Part shown: piece by piece, positions 43,920 to 53,503 of the stretch
Numbering within the stretch: the first letter of the stretch is position 1
Layout of the letters: the number at the start of each line of letters is the position of its first letter
Assembly (NCBI GenBank): GCA_023375675.1
Contig: JALQBC010000006.1
Span: 1,178,001-1,242,000, forward strand
Length of the DNA: 64,000 bases
Direction: 5' to 3'
Origin: Cytospora piceicola
Lineage: Eukaryota > Ascomycota > Sordariomycetes > Diaporthales > Cytosporaceae
Notes under the pieces: generated by a model
What the model was told of the DNA's origin: nothing
Database searches by the model: none
The model's input: only the letters and a program-made list of their open reading frames with translations
Program-made: the position numbers and the translations under genes

Positions 43920-46094
43920 ATGCCAGTCACTACGCAGGCGGCCGACACAGCGGGGAGTAGTACAAGTACTGCCTTCAACACCAACAGCAACCCGCCCTCT
44001 TCTGGTCGTACAACGAGAATTATCACTAGAGTCAAGCTCCCCGGGCCTCGACCCCGGCCTCCCATTCGCAGGAGCAGCCGGAGCGGCAGTAGCGTCTTCA
44101 GTACCAAGAACCTCGCTGCAGCGGTCAGTATGGTCTCGGCGAAGCAAGCGCCCTTGGATCCCAGGCCGAAGCAAACCGGGCCTCCCGGTTTAATAAACAG
44201 TGTCACCCCGCCAGCCGGACCGTCTCACCGCAAATCCCAGTCGCAACACCGCGTTTCAAAACCCACTGGCAATATCGGCAGCCGGAAGGTGTTTGCGAAG
44301 ATAGGTGGCATGGAACCACCAGTGCAGTCTTTCTATGGTGCTGAGCCCATTCCTTTACCCACACGGTTCGCAAACATCAAGCGCCGGCTCATCCAAGGAA
44401 AGGAAGAGGCCATCGAGGCATCGTGGCGGCGGCTTTTGGTCGCGCTGAAGGACGAAATCGCACATATACACGAGCGCGGCACAGATCTCATCCCCACCAT
44501 CGACTTCAGCGACATCGACGACCCTTCTAAGGTCGCCGAGTTCGAGAGACACCTCAAACGCTACGGCGTCGCCGTCGTACGGGGCGTCGTCAGCCAGACG
44601 CAGACAAAAACATGGATCAGCCAGACGAGGCAGTACATCACGCGCAACAGGGACCACATCAAGTCGCCCGTGCCCCAGGACCCGACGTGCTTCGACCTCT
44701 TCTGGACGCCGGCGCAGTGCGCCATCCGCGCGCACCCGGCCGTCCTGCGCGTGCAGAAGTGGGCCATGGCGTTCTGGGAGACCAAGGCCATCGACGCCGA
44801 CATCTCGAGGGTCGCGACGAGGTTCCCGATCTCGTATGCCGATCGCTTGCGGATCCATGACGGGAGCATCCTCGGGGCTAACGCGGCGCCGCCCCAGGTG
44901 AATGGGAACTCGGCTGCGGACAGCTTGACGGCCAGTTCTGCGTCCACTCTCATCGCGCAGGTAGATAACGGTAGTTTGGAGAGGTGGGAGCCGGATGGTT
45001 ATGGTCGTGGTGGTGCATACGAGGCCATTTTTCGTGGTGACTGGGAGTCTTTCGACCCGTGGGATCCATCCGGCCGAATCAACGTCACACAGGACCTATA
45101 CAACGGCGCGGGCTCGTGTTCAATCTTCAGGATGTTCCAGGGTGTCCTCGCGCTCACGTCGGGCGAACCGGCCAGCATCCGCGTCCTGCCGAGTCCCAAA
45201 CTCGTCGCGGCGTATTTCCTCCTCCGGCCCTTCTTCAGCTCCAAGACCAAACCACCTGCCTCCGGCTACGACGAAGAAGGCGCATCCGCCGAGACCCTCA
45301 CGGAGTGGGCTGCGTTCCTGGACCCGGACAACTGGACACTCGACAGCGAGCAGAGCACAATCATCCACGGCGCGGTCCCAGGCCACGCCCAGCGCATCAC
45401 GGAGCTCTGGCACCCACACCTCCGCCTCCGCCGCTCCCTCGTCGAGATCCCCACCCTGCAGGCAGGCGACTACGTCATCTGGCACTGCGACGAGCCCTAC
45501 AGCATCATGACGACCGCGGAGTCGAAGCCGGGCACCCCTGGGCCCGACACGCCCGCGCCCTCGATGCTGATCTACACGCCCGCGTGCCCCCTGACGCAGA
45601 CGAACGCGCTGTTCCTCGCGAGGCAGAGGAAGGCGTTCCTCCAGGGCCAGCCGGGGCCCGACTTTGACTCGGCGGGCGGGAGCACGATGGGCAGTGAGGC
45701 GCCGCACGAGGGCCGCCCCGGGGCGGAGGAGATCGCTGCTGTGGGGGGCGATGCTGGGCTGAGGGCTATGGGGTTGGCGCCGTGGGAGCTCTCGGCCGAC
45801 GGTTCGAGGGTGATGACGACGCCTGCCACGAGAGCCGGCTCGCCTGCTCCGGCTGAGTCTGCAGGGGCGGGCAGCTCGGAGGCTAGCGAGGGTTCTGGTG
45901 TGGTGGAGAAGAAGTGGAGCACGGAAGGGGAAGCTGAAGTGGTGCGGTTGGCGAACATCATCTTGTTTCCGGATCGGTATGACTTCTACATACCGACGGA
46001 GAAGGCGGAGGCTGCGAAGGAGAGGATCAATGGGAAGGCTCAAGCTGAGCAGATGGCTGCCACACGACAGTTGATTTCGAGGATCTTGACGTGA
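43920..46094 (+). CDS. DUF1479 (YbiU-like) putative 2OG-Fe(II) oxygenase
   Basis: Intronless, 724 residues from the ATG at 43920. DUF1479 proteins have a cupin-type fold like 2-oxoglutarate oxygenases. Family marks: PLPTRFANIKRRLI near 143-157, I-D-F-S-D-I, the W-T-P-A-Q-x(5)-H-P segment near 260, GRGGAYEAIFRG at about 362-373, HGAVPGHAQ and GDYVIWHCDEPYS (Trp521, His522). The reaction is unknown. The first 140 residues are a Pro/Arg/Ser-rich extension without order; its basic, Ser-rich start could be a mitochondrial or disordered leader, or translation may start at a later Met (about 139, MEPPVQ). A low-complexity Ala/Gly/Ser insertion precedes the C-terminal L-F-P-D-R-Y-D-F-Y motif. The long antisense frames are shadows. 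Confidence 0.85.
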   Translation: MPVTTQAADTAGSSTSTAFNTNSNPPSSGRTTRIITRVKLPGPRPRPPIRRSSRSGSSVFSTKNLAAAVSMVSAKQAPLDPRPKQTGPPGLINSVTPPAGPSHRKSQSQHRVSKPTGNIGSRKVFAKIGGMEPPVQSFYGAEPIPLPTRFANIKRRLIQGKEEAIEASWRRLLVALKDEIAHIHERGTDLIPTIDFSDIDDPSKVAEFERHLKRYGVAVVRGVVSQTQTKTWISQTRQYITRNRDHIKSPVPQDPTCFDLFWTPAQCAIRAHPAVLRVQKWAMAFWETKAIDADISRVATRFPISYADRLRIHDGSILGANAAPPQVNGNSAADSLTASSASTLIAQVDNGSLERWEPDGYGRGGAYEAIFRGDWESFDPWDPSGRINVTQDLYNGAGSCSIFRMFQGVLALTSGEPASIRVLPSPKLVAAYFLLRPFFSSKTKPPASGYDEEGASAETLTEWAAFLDPDNWTLDSEQSTIIHGAVPGHAQRITELWHPHLRLRRSLVEIPTLQAGDYVIWHCDEPYSIMTTAESKPGTPGPDTPAPSMLIYTPACPLTQTNALFLARQRKAFLQGQPGPDFDSAGGSTMGSEAPHEGRPGAEEIAAVGGDAGLRAMGLAPWELSADGSRVMTTPATRAGSPAPAESAGAGSSEASEGSGVVEKKWSTEGEAEVVRLANIILFPDRYDFYIPTEKAEAAKERINGKAQAEQMAATRQLISRILT

Positions 46095-46651
46095 GGGAGG
46101 CCACTGGGCTGACAGGTTAGTATAGACACGGACACTGTCCAGGACGACGGTTCGCCGCTTATATGAAGACATGTTTGATGATGAAACCTTCAGGTATGGT
46201 TATCCACACGTCTCTTGGCCGGTGGGTGTACCATGGTCAGTGCCTGCCATGAGCTCAGTATTTCAATTGTAGGAGGCTCTATTTTTTGTTCACTCGAAGG
46301 ATCCATATAGAGGCTTCCCTATATGTCTTCAGGGTATAAGTCCAACCGTATAGTCTGTGCCGCTTAGCTATCAAATTGGCTCGTTTTTGCTGTGGTATCG
46401 GCTCGCCACGCACCAGTCATATTCATCCACGCCTTGTAATTGTACTCGGGTTACGTGCTCATGTGGCAGTCTCCGGACTCTTTCACGATGTATTAGATGC
46501 GTGGTAGACACTGGAAAGGTGCCAGGAAGTAGATAATGGTGGACTGATATCGATGTATCAATTCTTATTTTCTATGATCCAAATTCTTGCTCCAAAATTT
46601 GTTCAGCACAGAGAATTCGTCTCTTATGGTAACCCATTTTTATTCCTCAAA
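46095..46651. other. convergent intergenic region
   Basis: Space between the stops of the DUF1479 and multi-cysteine genes. No gene seen. Confidence 0.5.
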
Positions 46652-47358
46652 TTACGTATTGATGAGACCCAGGCGCCTCATGCAACTGTACCGTTCTTCA
46701 TTGAACAACAAGAGGAGTTCAGACATTGAGGTGACCTCCGATCCGCATTCTGGGCAAAAGGAACGAAATCGGTCTCGTTCAATATCCTCCTCCCATGCAA
46801 CCTGGGATCCCAGCCTCTTTTCAACGGCATGCCAAACATAATCGTTGAGCTTCAAAACAACATGAAGTATGTTTTCCACGTGACTCCTATTTTGCTTGCA
46901 TGTCAGTGAGGATATCTCGGTGCTTCGATTTCCAGAGGGTCATGCCCCTAAGGTGGTCGGTCCTCTTACCTTTCGTAGCACCCTCGACGCGCACTGCAGA
47001 ACCAACTTGCATCGAGGCAATATTCTATTTCATTTTCTGGTCTCTGTCGATTGGGGTAGAATCTGAAGTATCGCTTGGGTGGGGAATTACATGTGTTGCA
47101 GATCATACGCTCTTTGATCGTCGCCTCGCTGTCCCTTGGATCGGTAATACTTCACATTGCGTGTATGTCAGCAATTCTGTGTGCCGGGGACTGTAGATGA
47201 GGGCTGTAGACGACATACCATATCACATGGCCGCAGCCCCTGTGGCAAATCCAGACACGGATTTCTTCTGACGTTCCTAGCATTGCTGCAGTCAACTTAG
47301 AGATCTGGGCGAGTGCGACCAAGCCGCCTTCGTAGTTGGGTAAGGTTTCTGGAGCCAT
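46652..47358 (-). CDS. small multi-cysteine (putative zinc-binding) protein
   Basis: Three exons, 47358-47219, 47149-46970 and 46886-46652, give 184 residues. Both introns (69 and 83 bp; GTATGT...AAG with GCTGAC, and GTAAGA...TAG with ACTGAC) keep the frame. Eleven Cys residues occur at 38, 42, 47, 64, 67, 91, 98, 104, 151, 154 and 175. They include a C-H-R-G-C-G-H motif, C-N-T-C, C-x(5)-C and C-P-E-C-G, enough for two or more zinc sites. The end is helical and Leu-rich. No signal peptide is seen, so a cytosolic or nuclear protein is likely. I know no named family for it; the arrangement resembles uncharacterised fungal proteins that begin with a short helical stretch and a CGH motif. Confidence 0.65.
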
Positions 47359-47659
47359 TTTCGTACTATTTTGTTTAAAAAGGCTTTGAAAAGAATGTTA
47401 GAAACTGTCTACTCAGGCTTGTAACCATATTTATACCAGCTGGGCCACGAAGAGTCACAGGAAAAACATATTCACTCCAAGCAACCACTTCTGCTAGACA
47501 CACTCACAAATGCCCACCGGACGTATAACCTTACACCTCGCAGTCACTTTGTGTCGCAGACAACCTTCCAGAGCCTCATCCGTAGTAGAAGTATGACGAA
47601 GTGGCCACTCATTGAATAATCAAATAGTTGGGTTCAATTTCGCCTCTACAAGTCTCAGT

Positions 47660-47696
<37 letters not shown>

Positions 47697-48720
47697 CTGC
47701 CTAGAAAGATTGCATTTCTTTTTCTTAAGACCACAGACTACGACACGGTTTCAGTGACTATAAGATCTATAGCACGATATATAGACGGTCTAGATAGATC
47801 AATGTGTGGGAATGATGACGATTATAGATGTCCTATTTACCGACATAACTTAACCCCTAATGAATATGTTAATGTCCTTCTAATTACTTACTAATTATCT
47901 AGTAATACGCTTGGGAATTACCTAGGGTCTTTGAAAAACAGTCCGCCGTATCTATATATACTTAACGCTAGCATGTAATTCTAAATTCTTTCCTCTTATA
48001 CACAATTCAATGAGCAGTAATAGAATACACTTGTACATTTGAAAAAAGGTAAGGTCAGGATCACAGTTATTTGTTAATCAGTTATGGCCAGCTATGATTC
48101 TCGTCCCACTTGCTTGTTTTCATTCACATGCACGAGCTGTACGAGTTGGTCCGTGAAGACACTACCTTCTATCCCGAGGTCTGCGAATGTCATATGTAAT
48201 CATAATCAAAAAGCTTATATTGCTTTTGTCAACACGTCACCAATTCAAGAACTTACAGCTGAAACTACCCCACATTCCAAGGCTCTGGGCCTTTGTTCTT
48301 AGCTGCATAAGTTCTGACGATCCCTCCCATCAGTTCGGGTTTAAGTCGCCGAGGGCCTCCTCCAGCCACTCAAACCCCATGTCTTCTCTCGGTCTGTCGG
48401 ACCTACCGGGGAGTCGCCTCTGATGACGTGAACTTCGTGAGGGTGGCTGGAGTCACCAGGGCTTATGCGGGCTGGTTCCAATGTAGGCCAGCCAAGATGC
48501 TCGCGAGATAGAGTTTCCAAGCCAGCGACTGCTTTGTTCCTCATTTAATTCTACAATAATGTGAGCCCCTCATGTCTCACCCCTGTTCCACCGGCCACAA
48601 GGTACATATGTAGACCGTACTCCCGGTAATGTTGATCACCCTAAGCTGTCTCCTTGCATCTGCTCACTTGCCCTCAGTATTTGTTCTATTACATGTACAG
48701 TATTGAAGTCATAACGCGGT
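47359..48720. other. intergenic region with CA/TA microsatellite
   Basis: 1.4 kb without a supported gene, AT-rich between 47660 and 48060. The last 300 bases are the promoter side of the trehalase gene. Confidence 0.5.
47660..47697. repeat. compound (CA)n(TA)n microsatellite
   Basis: About 27 bases of alternating CA run directly into about 12 bases of TA. Confidence 0.95.
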
Positions 48721-51700
48721 ATGAAATTCACCACTGAGGATGCGTTGCTCCTGGTCGCGATCGTCGAGACTGTCGCGGCCCGTGTCTACAACACTCGCTT
48801 CGACGGTGTCACATGGGACAACGAAAATTGGATCCTGAAGACCACCACGCTCGACCAGGGACACTATCAATCTCGTATGTCACTGGCCAATGGCTATCTG
48901 GGCATCAACCTTGCCGCTGTGGGGCCGTTCTTCGAGGTCGACACGCCAGTCGACGGAGACATCATTAGTGGGTGGCCGCTATTTAGCAGGAGACAGACAT
49001 TTGCGACCATCAGCGGGTTCTGGGACTCACAGCCCACGACCAACGGATCTAACTTCCCCTGGCTCTACCAGTATGGAGGCGAGAGTGTCATCAGTGGTGT
49101 GCCACACTGGGCTGGTTTGACTGTGGAGGCCGGAGACAGCATCCTCAATGCTTCCGTGCAAGCCTCTGAGATCTCCAATTTCAGCTCGACAGTGGACTTC
49201 AAGGCCGGTGTCATGTCATGGAACTACAGTTGGACCCCTGCTGGCGGTGCCGCCTTGTTGATTGAGTACACTATACTCGTGCACAAGTTGTATGTCAACC
49301 AGGCGGCAGTGCAGTTGAAAGTGACGGCGACTTCCGACAAGAACATCACTGTCACCGATGTGCTTCAAGGAGACTGTGCTGTCAGAGCAGACTTCGTCGA
49401 AAAGGAATGGGACAACAGCAGCAGCACAATTTGGACGGCCGTCAGACCGAATGGCATCAGCAATGTAACGGCTTACATCTATTCGACACTGTCAGGGAAT
49501 GATATCTCAACTACTCATCCGATCACTGAGAGCCCCAGCATCGGAGCCAATCAGTCATCGATCGCCCAGTCGGTGCAACTGAGCTTGTCGGCAGGAAGCA
49601 CGACGACCATCACCAAGTACATCGGAGGAGCTTCCACGGACGCTTTCTCGAACCCGCAATCTGTGGCACGAAATGCATCCATTACCGCAGCTACAATTGG
49701 GTTTGACAGCCTGCTTCAGTCTCACACAGCCGAGTGGTCAAATATCCTGAGGGTAGATTCTGTCGATGACTACTCCTCTCCTGAGCATGGAAGCCTCCCT
49801 GACGACGCGTACATAGTCGAGCAGCAAATCACGTCTGTGACCAACCCCTTTCAACTGCTGCAAAACACTGTCGGGAGCAATGCGATAGCGATAGCAGGCA
49901 ACAACTCCCTACTAAACGCGAATAGCATTAGTGTTGGTGGTCTCGGATCCGATAGTTATGCCGGTCTGGTATTCTGGGATGCCGATATATGGATGTCATC
50001 GGGCCTTGTGGTCTCCTTCCCAGAAGCGGCTAAAGCCATCACAAACTACAGGGAGCGATTGTTCCCACAGGCGAAGGAAAATGTCGATATGGCATTTTCG
50101 TCTTCCCAGAACGAGACCGGAAAGTTTTCCTCGGGTGGTGCAGTGTTCCCGTGGACGAGTGGTCGCTTTGGAAACTGTACGGGCACAGGCCCTTGCTTCG
50201 ACTACGAGTATCATATCAATGGGGATATTGGCCTGAGCTTATATAACTACTATGTCGTAACAGGAGACGAGAGAACCTTTAGGGATGAGATGTTCCCGGT
50301 GTATGATGCTATCACGATGTTTTATTCGGATCTTCTCTTATTAAACACGTCGTCGGGAGAGTGGGAACTCTCCAATGCAACCGATCCTGTAAGTCGAAGC
50401 TGGCCACGTGCTCACGTTGGCAAAAAATTCGAACTAACGTCAACACAGGACGAATACGCCAACAATGTAAACAATCCAGGCTTCACCATGGCCCTGATTG
50501 AAACCCACTTGAACAGGTCAAACAGCTTTCGCTCCAACTTCAACATACAAACCAACGCCGCAGCAAGCAACCAGTCTGCCAATATTAAACTCCCCGTCTC
50601 CGAATCCGCAGATATAATCGTCGAGTACGAGACAATGAACGGCTCCATCTCCGTAAAACAAGCCGACGTGGTCCTTGTCGATGATTTTCTCTCCTACCCA
50701 AACGCATACACCCTCTCTGATCTGGACTACTACGCCGGGAAGCAGTCTACTATTGGGCCGGGTATGACTTATGGCGTATTCAGCATCAACGCGAACGCAT
50801 ATTCTCCGTCTGGGTGCTCCTCGTATACCTACGGCGCGTACGCATCCCATCCATATGTCAGGGCACCTTGGTTCCAGTACTCGGAACAGCTGGTGGATGA
50901 CTACACGGCGAACGGAGGGACGCACCCAGCATACCCCTTCTTGACTGGAGCCGGTGGCGCAAACCGCGTGGGCATTTTTGGGTACCTTGGCTTACGCCTG
51001 CGTTTGGACTCGTTGAACGTCGATCCTTCGCTACCACCACAGATACTACATCTTGATTTTAGGACGTTTTACTGGCAAGGTCATGCCATCAACGCGACTT
51101 CAAACACGACACATACCACTATCAGTCGTATACCCGCCAGGACGCTTCCTAACGCCAACCCACTGTATCTCAACTCTTCCATCCCAGTCACGGTGGGCTC
51201 GAACTATACCACGGTAGCATACGAGATACCCGCCTCTGGTGACGCGGTGATCATCACGAACCGACAGATAGGAGACATAAATACCTGGCCAGGCGATATT
51301 GCCCAGTGTCTCCCCGCTTCAAGTCCACAAGACTTCAAACCAGGCCAGTTCCCCTTCGCAGTCAACGACGGCGCCGTGTCCACAAAGTGGCAGCCCGTCG
51401 CAGCCAACGTCTCGTCCAGTGTGACAATCGACCTGGGAGAGAATGCCGCTGGCCAAAGAGTGGCTGAGTTCCGCTTCGACTGGGCGCAGGCTCCCCCAAG
51501 TAGCTACTATGTCACCTTCTCCAACATCTCCACCTCGGGCACCGGCGAGTCGGCTATGGCCGATGGCGCAAGCAATGTTACGAAGAGCGAGAACGTGGAA
51601 GTCAGTATGCCTTATGATGCGGAGACTGTCTACCTGATAACTCCGTATACAAGTAACACTACCAATGTGACGCTCGACAGTCCGGTGTATAGTGGTCGGT

Positions 51701-51948
51701 ATGCCACTCTGACAATCTGGGGAAACCAGGCCACGGGGGATGATGGTGTAGGGGCTACGGTGGCTGAGTTTGCGGTTATCCTGGATGATGGGCTGAGGGA
51801 TAAGGGGACGGGGAGCGGAAGTGGCAGTGAAAGTGGAATTGGAAGTAATGGCGTGGGAACAAGTTCTGCGAACAGTTTGGCAGTTCCCCAGAAGTCGTTG
51901 GTTGCTTTGTTCGTGGCAGTTCTGTCGGTCATTTCCTTTATGCGATGA
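48721..51948 (+). CDS. acid trehalase, GH65, with GPI-type C terminus
   Basis: Exons 48721-50388 and 50449-51948 give 1055 residues. The 60-bp intron (GTAAGT...ACAG with a CTAAC branch point) is itself open and in frame; removing it joins NATDP to DEYANNVNNPGF as in the family. Residues 1-21 form a signal peptide. The N-terminal GH65 beta domain has GVTWDNENW and MSLANGYLG. The (alpha/alpha)6 catalytic part has FWDADIWM and DYEYHINGDIGL with the likely acid residue Glu496. A discoidin-like segment near 875-905 shows the V-N-D-G-A-V-S-T-K-W-Q-P pattern. The protein has many N-glycosylation sequons. The end is a Gly/Ser-rich linker followed by about 20 hydrophobic residues and a short basic tip, a typical GPI-attachment signal. 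It should hydrolyse trehalose to two glucose at the cell surface. An alpha-glucoside permease gene lies 1.6 kb away. Confidence 0.93.
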   Translation: MKFTTEDALLLVAIVETVAARVYNTRFDGVTWDNENWILKTTTLDQGHYQSRMSLANGYLGINLAAVGPFFEVDTPVDGDIISGWPLFSRRQTFATISGFWDSQPTTNGSNFPWLYQYGGESVISGVPHWAGLTVEAGDSILNASVQASEISNFSSTVDFKAGVMSWNYSWTPAGGAALLIEYTILVHKLYVNQAAVQLKVTATSDKNITVTDVLQGDCAVRADFVEKEWDNSSSTIWTAVRPNGISNVTAYIYSTLSGNDISTTHPITESPSIGANQSSIAQSVQLSLSAGSTTTITKYIGGASTDAFSNPQSVARNASITAATIGFDSLLQSHTAEWSNILRVDSVDDYSSPEHGSLPDDAYIVEQQITSVTNPFQLLQNTVGSNAIAIAGNNSLLNANSISVGGLGSDSYAGLVFWDADIWMSSGLVVSFPEAAKAITNYRERLFPQAKENVDMAFSSSQNETGKFSSGGAVFPWTSGRFGNCTGTGPCFDYEYHINGDIGLSLYNYYVVTGDERTFRDEMFPVYDAITMFYSDLLLLNTSSGEWELSNATDPVSRSWPRAHVGKKFELTSTQDEYANNVNNPGFTMALIETHLNRSNSFRSNFNIQTNAAASNQSANIKLPVSESADIIVEYETMNGSISVKQADVVLVDDFLSYPNAYTLSDLDYYAGKQSTIGPGMTYGVFSINANAYSPSGCSSYTYGAYASHPYVRAPWFQYSEQLVDDYTANGGTHPAYPFLTGAGGANRVGIFGYLGLRLRLDSLNVDPSLPPQILHLDFRTFYWQGHAINATSNTTHTTISRIPARTLPNANPLYLNSSIPVTVGSNYTTVAYEIPASGDAVIITNRQIGDINTWPGDIAQCLPASSPQDFKPGQFPFAVNDGAVSTKWQPVAANVSSSVTIDLGENAAGQRVAEFRFDWAQAPPSSYYVTFSNISTSGTGESAMADGASNVTKSENVEVSMPYDAETVYLITPYTSNTTNVTLDSPVYSGRYATLTIWGNQATGDDGVGATVAEFAVILDDGLRDKGTGSGSGSESGIGSNGVGTSSANSLAVPQKSLVALFVAVLSVISFMR

Positions 51949-52164
51949 TTCTGCCGCATGGGGCCATGCCTCACGAGTCACCGGGGCATCATGGATGTGC
52001 ATATGTAAATTTTGACCATAGCAATTCAATCTCGAAGGTTATCCAGTCTAGATCTTGAGATCTGATGAACGTCGTAGCGAGTTCGTTCTTCAGGTTCCTA
52101 GTTTCCTCAGCGAGTGCTTTGGTTGCCCACCCCAAAAGGGCAGCGTTGATTTCCTTTGTACACT

Positions 52165-52831
52165 TCAGTCCGACTCCGGCTCCTCGTAGGTAGGAGTGGG
52201 CATCCCATCCCCATCCCAGTCAAGCACCATGCAGTCTACTCTTCCATCAAGCTGAGACCACTCGGCTGAATCTCGCCGCGCCAGCTTCCCTCTTCCCTCA
52301 TGCCCACTGGTGACGTTGATCCTGCCAAGGTAGCGAGAGGTGGGACTTGGCGATGGTGTGTACACTGAAGTTGCTGAGGATGTGACCGAACAACCCTCTG
52401 AGGCTGCATTCGTAGACTCTAAGGAAGCAGAAGAAAGCTTTCGTTTTCGGCCCTGGTACGTGAGCCTATTTGGGGGTTTCCAATCCCCAATATCTGTGGG
52501 CGTGGCTGCATCCGACAGTGAAGCAAGTGTGAGTTCTGTTTGCCTCAAACGTTAGTCGGACCCACATATTGACCGGCAATGTTAGTATCTGAATCGAAGG
52601 TTCGGGAAAGGCCAGAGAATAAAAAACAGGACATTCTGACATACCGTCATCGCAGCCTGAACGCTTAGAAGTCATTCCTGCCTGCCCATTGTCGTCCTCT
52701 CGACGCACACCATGTGGCTGCCTGGAGGCAGAGACAGTGTTCTGGGCCTTGAAGGTTCCTGCATGTTCGTTTGAATTGTGAATAGGACGAAAAGAGGGGC
52801 ATGACAAACGGGAGGGTGTCGAATCTTGCAT
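52165..52831 (-). CDS. hypothetical small protein
   Basis: Exon 52831-52645 joins 52535-52165 in phase 1 over a 109-bp intron (GTATGT...AACAG with CTAAC upstream), giving 185 residues; an earlier in-frame ATG at 52927 would make 217. The N-terminal half contains a basic, polar stretch (F-K-A-Q-N-T-V-S-A-S-R-Q-P-H-G-V). The second half has a T-Y-Q-G-R-K-R-K-L nuclear-type basic patch, then Ser/Thr-Pro-rich sequence and an acidic end with D-W-D-G-D-G-M-P-T-P. These are features of a regulated, disordered nuclear protein. No known domain. It lies between the trehalase and permease genes, without a visible functional link. Confidence 0.5.
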
Positions 52832-53503
52832 GATTGCCGTTCGTTGGAATGGTTTTGGGTGGCTAGGGCTCAAAACATGCGTAACTGGAAATCGATGACC
52901 TGCTGGTGAACAATCTGGGAAGACCATAACCACCGGAGATAGCCCTGGGTATCGAGGTTTGAGCTAAGGTTAGTAGCTATGTTGGTAGTATTGCTTGTTG
53001 GCACGTAGGTCACCCAAGTCAACTGGTAATTCAATGTTAGCACTTTGAGAGGGCCACACACTGGTAGACGAAGGACCATCGGCCAACCATAGGGTTATTA
53101 CCAGAATAATTGATAAGGTTTCAGGTTTCAACGTTTAGTCGGATTATCTGGAGCTATCATTTCTATAAAATGAAAGTAACAAAAGTGGCACAGACCTCAA
53201 GGACAGGCCCTAAGAAAAGGACCTGTTTGAGTTCAGACCGACAGAACTCTTCCCATGGGTTGTTATTGTTACCTAAGTTCAGACCGACAGAACTCTTCCC
53301 ATGGGTTGTTATTGTTACCTAAGTAAAGAAAGGCAAAGATTACATGTATTCCTAAAAGCCCCTTCCAGTATGACAAAAGAAATAATGGGATCCGGCGATA
53401 TTTACCACTGAGTTTTGTTCCGTTGTATTAACAATGAAGAAAGTAGGCAAAAGGAACATAATTAATGCCCTCTCGATATAAGTGACAACGTGTCTACTCA
53501 ACC
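52832..53503. other. intergenic region with 46-bp duplication
   Basis: No gene seen, AT-rich from about 53100. It contains the perfect tandem duplication at 53231-53322. Confidence 0.5.
53231..53322. repeat. perfect 46-bp tandem duplication
   Basis: Two identical adjacent copies, 53231-53276 and 53277-53322, each beginning GTTCAGACCGACAG. The lack of divergence suggests a recent slippage or duplication event. It lies downstream of the permease stop. Confidence 0.97.

Noticed and set aside
45120..46172. 350-codon minus-strand frame
   Set aside because: Arg/Pro/Leu-rich shadow opposite the DUF1479 motifs.
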